From positions 1-11,506 of the forward strand of contig NZ_JAGIRL010000029.1 of the NCBI RefSeq assembly GCF_019012925.1: 11,506 nt of DNA, in the 5' to 3' direction. Of the stretch, positions 1-5,049 are shown piece after piece. Positions within the stretch are counted from its first letter, which is position 1. Each line of letters opens with the position of its first letter. The position numbers were made by a program, and so were the translations under genes. The notes under the pieces were generated by a model. It saw nothing but the letters and a program-made list of their open reading frames with translations, was not told the DNA's origin and ran no database searches. This stretch comes from Fusobacterium sp. Its GTDB lineage: Bacteria; Fusobacteriota; Fusobacteriia; Fusobacteriales; Fusobacteriaceae.

Positions 1-65
1 AAGATTGGCATTTGATAAAAGGACAATTAGCAATAGAATATGAAGAAAGACTGAAAGGTTTTTAG
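1..65 (+). CDS. C-terminal end of an unidentified protein (5' part outside window)
   Basis: Frame 3 is open from the window edge and ends at TAG (63-65), giving the last 20 residues: DWHLIKGQLAIEYEERLKGF. The stretch is charged and looks helical, as a protein C-terminus might. It is too short to assign to a family. The stop codon sits in the loop of a 12-bp hairpin (47-79), so the end of the gene and its probable terminator overlap. It runs convergently with aspA. That it is a real gene end is an inference from the open frame and the terminator. Confidence 0.5.
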   Translation, partial: DWHLIKGQLAIEYEERLKGF

Positions 66-79
66 TTCCTTTCAGTCTT
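47..79. terminator. Hairpin terminator, probably shared by convergent genes
   Basis: A perfect 12-bp stem (47-58 with 68-79) closes a 9-nt loop that holds the stop codon of the upstream plus-strand gene. The tails are only moderately T-rich: TCTTC then A-rich on plus, TCTTCATATTC on minus. It lies between convergent genes and is the only hairpin I see downstream of aspA, so it may end both transcripts. The weak U tracts lower confidence. Confidence 0.55.
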
Positions 80-95
80 CAAAATAATTTAAAAA

Positions 96-197
96 TTAAT
101 AATCAAGAGATGATAAATACACAAAATTATTTACACTCTCAGAAACTCCCTCTATCTGACTATTTTTTATTTTTGGTAAAAACTCATAGCTGAATAA
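96..197 (-). other. Short open stretch after aspA, possible gene relic
   Basis: Downstream of the aspA stop, in the same minus-strand frame, a second stop (198-200) is followed by 33 sense codons up to TAA at 96-98. The translation contains QIEGVSESVNNFVYLSSLDY, which is less lysine/asparagine/isoleucine-dominated than random A/T-rich DNA usually gives. There is no start codon with a ribosome-binding site, so it is not an intact gene. It could be the remnant of a degraded gene or simply chance in a 3' untranslated region. Confidence 0.2.
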
Positions 198-206
198 TTA
201 CATAAA

Positions 207-1625
207 TTATCTTTTCTTTAATAAAGATTTACCAGGTATTCCAGGTTTTGTCATCTCAAATGGATTTAAGATAATATCCAAATCCTCTTTTGATAATAAT
301 CCTCTTTGTAAAACTATCTCAGCAACAGGTACACCAGTTTTTATAGATTCTTTAGCTATTTCAGCAGCATTTTTATAACCAATATGTGGGTTTAATGCTG
401 TAATTATACCAACACTTCTATCTACCCAATATTTACAGTTAGTTTCTTGTGCAGATATACCTTTTAAACAGTTTTCTATAAATGTAACTATACCATTTTT
501 TAGGATCTCTATTGATTGGAATATATTGAAGAATAAAACAGGTTCAAAAACGTTTAATTCTAATTGTCCAGCTTCAGCAGCTTTTGTAATAGTGATGTCA
601 TTACCAAAAATTTGGAAACAAACTTGGTTTAAAACTTCTGGAATAACAGGGTTTACTTTACCAGGCATAATAGATGAACCAGGTTGTTGTTGTGGAAGTA
701 GTATCTCAGCAAGACCAGCTTTTGGTCCAGATGCCATAAGTCTTATGTCGTTAGCTGTTTTAGATAGGTTAACAGCACAAGTTTTTAGTGCTGATGATAA
801 CCAAACAAAACTATCAAGGTTTCTAGTTCCGTCTACAAGATCAGCAGATTGTTTGAAATCAAATCCAGTAACTTCTGAAAGTATTCTAACAACATTTTTA
901 ACATACTCCACATCAGCATTGATACCAGTACCAACAGCAGTAGCTCCCATATTAACATAAGTAAGCTCTTCAACTGCAGCAGATATTCTTTTAATATCTC
1001 TAAGAACAGGTTGAGAGAAAGCTCTAAACTCTTGTCCTAGTCTTATAGGTACAGCATCTTGAAGGTGTGTTCTTCCCATTTTTATAACGTGATCAAACTC
1101 ATCTCCCTTAGCTTGTAAAGTATCATATAGATATTGTAAATCAACAAGTAGATCTTTTATTAAAAGCTGAACAGTTAATTTACCAGCAGTAGGAACAACG
1201 TCATTAGTAGATTGTCCATAGTTAACATGATCATTAGGGTGACATTTATCATATTTTCCTAACTCTCCACCTAAAATTTCATTAGCTCTATTAGCTATAA
1301 CTTCGTTCATATTCATATTCATTGATGTTCCAGCTCCACCTTGGATAACATCAGTAATAAATTGATCTCTAAATTTTCCACTAATAATCTCTTCAGCAGC
1401 TTGTATCATTGCTCTTTCTACATCTTCAGAGATAACTCCAGCTTCAAAGTTTGCTCTTGATGTAGCTTTTTTAACATAAGCAAGTGCAGTGATAAATGTA
1501 TCATTTAATCCATACCCTGTAATATGAAAATTATTTTTTCCTCTTAGTGATTGTACTCCGTAGTAAGCATCAACAGGAACTTGTAGTGTACCAATTGAGT
1601 CGCTTTCTAATCTATATTTTTCCAT
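207..1625 (-). CDS. aspA: Aspartate ammonia-lyase (aspartase)
   Basis: This cytoplasmic enzyme of the fumarase/aspartase superfamily reversibly deaminates L-aspartate to fumarate and ammonia. At 472 aa it is close to E. coli AspA (478). It shows DAYYGV near residue 20, the QGGAGTS and NMNEV segments, HPNDHVN followed by GQSTND, MGRTHLQDAVP, and the superfamily signature GSSIMPGKVNP at residues 316-326, whose second Ser (318) is the catalytic base position in aspartases. MGATAVGTGIN and AAEAGQLELN also fit aspartase better than fumarase, although fumarase is a close relative. I chose ATG at 1623-1625 because the in-frame TTG five codons upstream lies inside the Shine-Dalgarno site. The gene appears monocistronic: it has its own promoter upstream, and a strong terminator separates it from the asparaginase operon. 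With that asparaginase it would form an asparagine-to-fumarate route, which is inference from proximity. Confidence 0.95.
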   Translation of the reverse strand: MEKYRLESDSIGTLQVPVDAYYGVQSLRGKNNFHITGYGLNDTFITALAYVKKATSRANFEAGVISEDVERAMIQAAEEIISGKFRDQFITDVIQGGAGTSMNMNMNEVIANRANEILGGELGKYDKCHPNDHVNYGQSTNDVVPTAGKLTVQLLIKDLLVDLQYLYDTLQAKGDEFDHVIKMGRTHLQDAVPIRLGQEFRAFSQPVLRDIKRISAAVEELTYVNMGATAVGTGINADVEYVKNVVRILSEVTGFDFKQSADLVDGTRNLDSFVWLSSALKTCAVNLSKTANDIRLMASGPKAGLAEILLPQQQPGSSIMPGKVNPVIPEVLNQVCFQIFGNDITITKAAEAGQLELNVFEPVLFFNIFQSIEILKNGIVTFIENCLKGISAQETNCKYWVDRSVGIITALNPHIGYKNAAEIAKESIKTGVPVAEIVLQRGLLSKEDLDIILNPFEMTKPGIPGKSLLKKR

Positions 1626-1631
1626 TCTAAT

Positions 1632-1638
1632 CTCCTCC
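1632..1638 (-). promoter_or_regulatory. Ribosome-binding site that decides the aspA start
   Basis: GGAGGAG on the minus strand lies 6 nt before ATG 1625-1623. An upstream in-frame TTG (1640-1638) overlaps this site and could not be served by it, so the longer 477-residue reading is unlikely. Confidence 0.8.
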
Positions 1639-1667
1639 AACTTTTAGAAAATTTCCTATATATTATT

Positions 1668-1696
1668 ATCATACTTTCATTTTGATCTTTTTTCAA
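1668..1696 (-). promoter_or_regulatory. Sigma-70-type promoter of aspA
   Basis: On the minus strand, TTGAAA (1696-1691), a 17-bp spacer and TATGAT (1673-1668) match the vegetative consensus at 5/6 and 5/6. Initiation would be near 1661, leaving a leader of about 35 nt before the aspA ATG. Confidence 0.7.
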
Positions 1697-2017
1697 CCGA
1701 AAAATATGATTTTAGTTTCAAAAAATATATCAAAATATTATTGTTGGATATATTCATTAAATAATAATATATAAAATTAATAATTTTAAAAATAAAAATG
1801 AAAAATTTCAATAAAATAAAAATAAATTATCAAAAAAAATTTTTAAAAAATGTTTGAAAAATAGCTTGTATTGTTTCAAATAAGGGAAAAATAAAAAACT
1901 TTTTTCAAAGAAAATAGTATTGAATTATAAAAATTATAAATAGTGAAAAAATATTTTCAAATATAATTTTAACAAAAATAAAGATCAAATAATAACCAAA
2001 ATTTTATGCGAGGAGAT
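1697..2017. other. A/T-rich intergenic stretch without a gene
   Basis: About 320 bp with very few G or C. I see no supported reading frame on either strand; the best is a 19-codon plus-strand ATG frame at about 1799 with no ribosome-binding site. The heptamer TTTCAAA occurs at 1716, 1874, 1903 and 1955, and its complement TTTGAAA at 1853. These could be regulator sites or upstream elements for aspA, or a by-product of A-tract/T-tract composition. A degenerate arm (1996-2008) resembles the terminator stem next to it. Confidence 0.5.
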
Positions 2018-2061
2018 AAAAAAAACATAATTTTGGATAAAAATTACCAAAATTATGTTTT
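2018..2061 (-). terminator. Rho-independent terminator of the asparaginase operon
   Basis: Reading leftward, a perfect 15-bp stem (2061-2047 with 2036-2022) and a 10-nt loop are followed by a run of eight T (2025-2018, overlapping the base of the stem). It begins five bases after the asparaginase stop codon. The stem is A/T-rich, but the length and U run make this a good intrinsic terminator. Confidence 0.85.
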
Positions 2062-2065
2062 AAAT

Positions 2066-3481
2066 TTAGTTTAGATATTCTGAAAATATAGAAAATTTAA
2101 TTGCTTCAATTGAAATATCAATGTTACTTGTAATTTTAATTTTCAAGATATCGTTCTTATCAATTAGAGATTTAATAGTGTGATTGAATATAGCGTGGAA
2201 GTTTCTTTTACCAACTGGTAAAATCTTATTGACATAGTTATCTATCTTAAGTTGCTCAATAGCCACACAGTTATCTCCAGTAATAGTGACAGATATATTT
2301 CCCTCTCTATTAGGATCTTTTCTAGTGATGTTTTTAACTCTTATAACAACTTCTATCAAATCCTCTTTTTTTAAGGAGTTTGGAATAGTAACCTCTGTTT
2401 CATAAGTTCTATAGTCATTAGTTCTAAATTTATCACATATAAAATCGTATTGATTGATAGTTTGCTCTCCACAAATATCTATTTGCATAAGTTTTTTAAT
2501 CTCTTCTACAGGAAGTTTTTTTCCTAAAAGATACATCAGTTTTGTAACAGCAGCCTCAGGTGTTAGGTCTACACCACTTATTACACCAGCATCAGTAAGT
2601 TTAGCACTAGCTTCATAGAGTCCCATTTTAACAAAACCTCTACTGCATTGTGTAATATCTACAATGACTATTCCTTTTGAGGAGATATATTTTAAAACAT
2701 CTAAAAACTCTTTGTTTGTAGGTGCATTTCCATTTCCAAAAGTTTTTAATATAACTCCCTTTATATTGTTTGTTTCAAATATACTTTTTAAATAGCTTGG
2801 ATTTAACCCTGGAAATAATTCAAGAATGACTACTTCATTATTTATGACAGGATCTATATAAAATTTTTCAGAAGATAGAGGTAGGATTCTATCTTTTATA
2901 ACTCTAATATCTGCTCCTACCTCTGCAATAGTAGGATAGTTAGGAGAGGCAAAACCAAAGTAATTAGTAGCATCAATCTTTCTAGATCTATTTCCTCTCA
3001 AGAGTGTATCCCTAAAAAATATACAAACTTCTGGAACAAGTTTTACTCCATAGATCTCATTTCCAGCAATATGTATAGCAGTTATAAGATTTTGTAAAGC
3101 ATCACTCCTAGAGAATTGAAGTGGTACTTGAGATCCTGTTAAGACAACAGGTTTATTTAGATTTTTTAGCATGAAAGACAGGGCTGATGCAGTAAAAGCC
3201 ATAGTATCAGTACCGTGTAAAATAACAAATCCACGATATTCATCATAGTGTTTACCTATGAATTTAGCTAGATCCACCCAGATATCAGGAGACATATCTG
3301 AAGAATCTATAAGAGGATCAAATTGATAGTAATCAGTAGAATATCTATTCAAAATAGGATGCTCTTTAGTAATCTCATTCCAATCATTGGCAGGACGAAG
3401 AGGACTACTACTATCATTTTCATCACTATGGACCATTCCTATAGTTCCTCCAGTGTTAATTATCATTATTTTATCTAACAT
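2066..3481 (-). CDS. ansA: Type I L-asparaginase with extra C-terminal domain
   Basis: It hydrolyses L-asparagine to L-aspartate and ammonia. No signal peptide is present, so it is cytoplasmic, as usual for type I. The asparaginase core (about residues 1-340) carries NTGGTIG, with nucleophile Thr13, and HGTDTM, with Thr91 and Asp92. LTGSQVPL and GNRSRKIDAT, containing the conserved Lys168, follow, then KTFGNGNAP and TQCSRGFV. E. coli AnsA is 338 aa and stops about where this core ends. The protein here continues to 471. The extra 130 or so residues are rich in alternating hydrophobic/polar segments (for example LIEVVIRVKNI, ISVTITG, ILKIKITSNIDISI) and look like a beta-sandwich; I do not recognise this domain. 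The ATG follows GGAGGAGTT, and only 10 nt separate it from the stop of the upstream FMN-protein gene, so the two are co-transcribed. The gene is followed by a strong terminator. The asparaginase call is secure; the role of the tail is unknown. Confidence 0.93.
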   Translation of the reverse strand: MLDKIMIINTGGTIGMVHSDENDSSSPLRPANDWNEITKEHPILNRYSTDYYQFDPLIDSSDMSPDIWVDLAKFIGKHYDEYRGFVILHGTDTMAFTASALSFMLKNLNKPVVLTGSQVPLQFSRSDALQNLITAIHIAGNEIYGVKLVPEVCIFFRDTLLRGNRSRKIDATNYFGFASPNYPTIAEVGADIRVIKDRILPLSSEKFYIDPVINNEVVILELFPGLNPSYLKSIFETNNIKGVILKTFGNGNAPTNKEFLDVLKYISSKGIVIVDITQCSRGFVKMGLYEASAKLTDAGVISGVDLTPEAAVTKLMYLLGKKLPVEEIKKLMQIDICGEQTINQYDFICDKFRTNDYRTYETEVTIPNSLKKEDLIEVVIRVKNITRKDPNREGNISVTITGDNCVAIEQLKIDNYVNKILPVGKRNFHAIFNHTIKSLIDKNDILKIKITSNIDISIEAIKFSIFSEYLN

Positions 3482-3491
3482 AACTCCTCCA

Positions 3492-4508
3492 TTATCTTAT
3501 TATTATTTTATTTGAGACAGAGTTAACATCTTCACAACCTGTTAGTATCATAGCTTGAACAAGTTGGTTTTTTAAAGTGTTCACTATTGTTGTAACTCCC
3601 TCTTTTCTTCCCCCGATAGATCCCCAGATAAGAGGTCTTCCCACTAGAACACCTTTAGCACCTAAGGCAAGGTATTTTAGGATATCAACTCCCTCTCTAA
3701 CTGAACCATCAGCTAAAATAGTTAGTTTATCCCCAACTGCTTTAACAATATCTTCTAAAACTTCACAACTACTTTGACAATAGTCTAAAACTCTTCCACC
3801 ATGATTAGAGACAACAATAGTGTCAACTCCAGCTTCAGCACAAGCAAGTGCATCCTCTACACACATAATACCTTTAGCAATAAATGGAAGTTTTGTAGAG
3901 CTTACTAACTCTTTTAGTTCAGAGATAGATTTAGGGCCAACAGGTTGTCCAAATAGTTTCATTGTAACTAAACCAGCACCATCCAAGTCAACTCCCACAG
4001 CAATAGCACCAGCTTCCTCAGCCATTCTTATTCTCTTTATTATCTCCTCATTACTTCTAGGTTTGATAATTGCTACCCCATAGCCATTAGCTTTTTTTAT
4101 AGCTTTTAATCCAAATTCAAAGCAAGTTGGATCTCCAGTATCTCCAATCATACCAATAGTACCAGCTTCTAAACATCCAAGAATTACATCTTCACAGTAT
4201 TCTTCTTCAGTAACTCCACCACCCATATTAAACTTAGTACCTGTAATGGGAGCCCCTAATACTGGGAAATCAATCTCTTTTCCCCAAATAGTAGTTTTTA
4301 AAATAGGATCTTTAGCATTATGAATTGTCTTTAGAATTAAGTTGATCTCTTTTAGTTTAGTGTAGTTTCTTTTGAAAGATGATGCACTTCCTGTTCCACC
4401 CATTCCAGGAACTTTTCCAGCACACCATACCCCATCACATACCTTACACAAGTTACAAAATCCTTTCATTTTCTCTTTAGCGTTTTCTTTTAAAGTATTT
4501 AATTCCAA
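3492..4508 (-). CDS. FMN-dependent alpha-hydroxy-acid dehydrogenase family protein, Cys-rich N-terminus
   Basis: This is a predicted FMN-binding TIM-barrel protein of the lactate dehydrogenase/glycolate oxidase (LldD) superfamily; the substrate is unknown. Visible barrel motifs are DFPVLGAPITG (80-90), the VDLDG strand (173-177), LPFIAKGI with Lys212, SNHGGR with catalytic-type His236 and Arg239, ADGSVREG (266-273) and LVGRP (288-292). At 338 aa it is shorter than typical members (about 350-400). The usual N-terminal Tyr-Asp-Tyr segment is replaced by cysteines 18, 21, 24 and 29 (CNLCKVCDGVWC) before a GMGGTG stretch. I recall similar proteins in clostridia annotated only as hydroxy-acid oxidising proteins. 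It has 12 cysteines in all. The start is TTG (4508-4506): GGTGGTG lies 7 nt upstream, and an in-frame stop lies two codons before the TTG. Met14 is a less likely start, and it would keep the cysteines. It leads an operon with the asparaginase 10 nt downstream, from a good promoter in the divergent region. Isopentenyl-diphosphate isomerase type 2 is a remoter relative. Confidence 0.85.
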   Translation of the reverse strand: MELNTLKENAKEKMKGFCNLCKVCDGVWCAGKVPGMGGTGSASSFKRNYTKLKEINLILKTIHNAKDPILKTTIWGKEIDFPVLGAPITGTKFNMGGGVTEEEYCEDVILGCLEAGTIGMIGDTGDPTCFEFGLKAIKKANGYGVAIIKPRSNEEIIKRIRMAEEAGAIAVGVDLDGAGLVTMKLFGQPVGPKSISELKELVSSTKLPFIAKGIMCVEDALACAEAGVDTIVVSNHGGRVLDYCQSSCEVLEDIVKAVGDKLTILADGSVREGVDILKYLALGAKGVLVGRPLIWGSIGGRKEGVTTIVNTLKNQLVQAMILTGCEDVNSVSNKIIIR

Positions 4509-4547
4509 TTGAATTCACCACCATTTTGTTATTAATTCTCTAATTTT

Positions 4548-4559
4548 ATGATATATCAT
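4548..4559. promoter_or_regulatory. Palindrome over the -10 box, possible operator
   Basis: ATGATATATCAT is a perfect 12-bp inverted repeat that fully contains the predicted -10 box of the leftward operon. Its position would suit a repressor. No matching regulator is known to me, and A/T-rich promoters often contain short palindromes by chance. Confidence 0.3.
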
Positions 4560-4576
4560 TATAATTACAATGTCAA
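4548..4576 (-). promoter_or_regulatory. Promoter of the hydroxy-acid dehydrogenase/asparaginase operon
   Basis: Minus strand: a perfect TTGACA (4576-4571), a 17-bp spacer and TATCAT (4553-4548). Initiation would be near 4541, about 33 nt before the TTG start. It is divergent from the ptsH promoter. Confidence 0.7.
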
Positions 4577-4625
4577 TTGAAATAGAACAAATTAATAAAA
4601 AGTTGATATAGAAATTTAAAAAATA

Positions 4626-4654
4626 TTGACAAAAAATGTAAAATAAAGTAATCT
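4626..4654 (+). promoter_or_regulatory. Probable ptsH promoter
   Basis: A perfect TTGACA (4626-4631) lies upstream of ptsH. At 17 bp the -10 would be TAATCT (4649-4654), a weak match. TATGGA (4654-4659) is an alternative at 22 bp. The -35 is convincing; the -10 is uncertain. The leader would be about 45 nt, ending in a purine-rich ribosome-binding site (GAGGGTGG). Confidence 0.5.
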
Positions 4655-4706
4655 ATGGATAATAAGAGAATTTTTTTAATACAAATTAAGAGAGGGTGGA
4701 AGAAAC

Positions 4707-4970
4707 ATGACAAGTAAAACTGTTGAAATCACAAATGAAACTGGATTACATACTAGACCAGGAAACGAGTTTGTAAGCTTAGCGAAAACTTTTTCTTCTC
4801 AAATAGAAGTTGAAAATGAAGCTGGAAAGAAAGTAAAAGGGACTTCTCTTTTAAAATTACTTTCATTAGGAATTAAAAAAGGAACTAAAGTGACTGTATA
4901 TGCTGAAGGAGCCGACGAAGCTGAGGCAGTTGAAAAATTAGGAGACCTTCTAGCAAACTTAAAAGACTAA
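4707..4970 (+). CDS. ptsH: Phosphocarrier protein HPr
   Basis: This is the small cytoplasmic phosphocarrier of the sugar phosphotransferase system. It takes phosphate from Enzyme I on His15 and passes it to sugar-specific EIIA domains. The 87 aa match the usual length of 85-90. The active site reads GLHTRPGN (13-20): His15 and Arg17 are present, with Thr and Gly where most HPr proteins have Ala (GLHARPA). KGTSLLKLLSLGI (44-56) aligns Ser47 with the regulatory Ser46 of Bacillus HPr, the HPr kinase target, so serine regulation is possible but is not shown by this window. The ATG is preceded by GAGGGTGG. The gene is followed by an intrinsic terminator and, 79 nt after its stop, by ptsI. Confidence 0.95.
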   Translation: MTSKTVEITNETGLHTRPGNEFVSLAKTFSSQIEVENEAGKKVKGTSLLKLLSLGIKKGTKVTVYAEGADEAEAVEKLGDLLANLKD

Positions 4971-4979
4971 TTTCACTAC

Positions 4980-5012
4980 AGAAGGTACTTTTTATAAGTA
5001 CCTTCTTTTTTA
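4980..5012 (+). terminator. Intrinsic terminator between ptsH and ptsI
   Basis: An 11-bp stem (4980-4990 with 4996-5006) with a 5-nt loop is followed by a U run (5006-5011). It begins 10 nt after the ptsH stop codon. Its position suggests that much ptsH mRNA ends here and that ptsI depends on read-through, since no convincing promoter follows it. It could also act as a 3' stabilising hairpin. Confidence 0.85.
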
Positions 5013-5049
5013 TGAAAAAATAATTGACAATGATTGTGAGGGAAAAAAT

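Noticed and set aside
526..960. Plus-strand open frame of 144 codons inside aspA
   Set aside because: It lies antisense to a complete, well-conserved aspartase gene, has no ribosome-binding site and resembles no protein; it is a shadow of the coding strand.
1626..1640. TTG-initiated longer aspA (five extra residues)
   Set aside because: The TTG overlaps the GGAGGAG ribosome-binding site that serves the ATG at 1623-1625.
1799..1858. Nineteen-codon plus-strand ATG frame in the intergenic region
   Set aside because: It has no ribosome-binding site and translates to Lys/Asn/Ile-rich sequence expected by chance in A/T-rich DNA.
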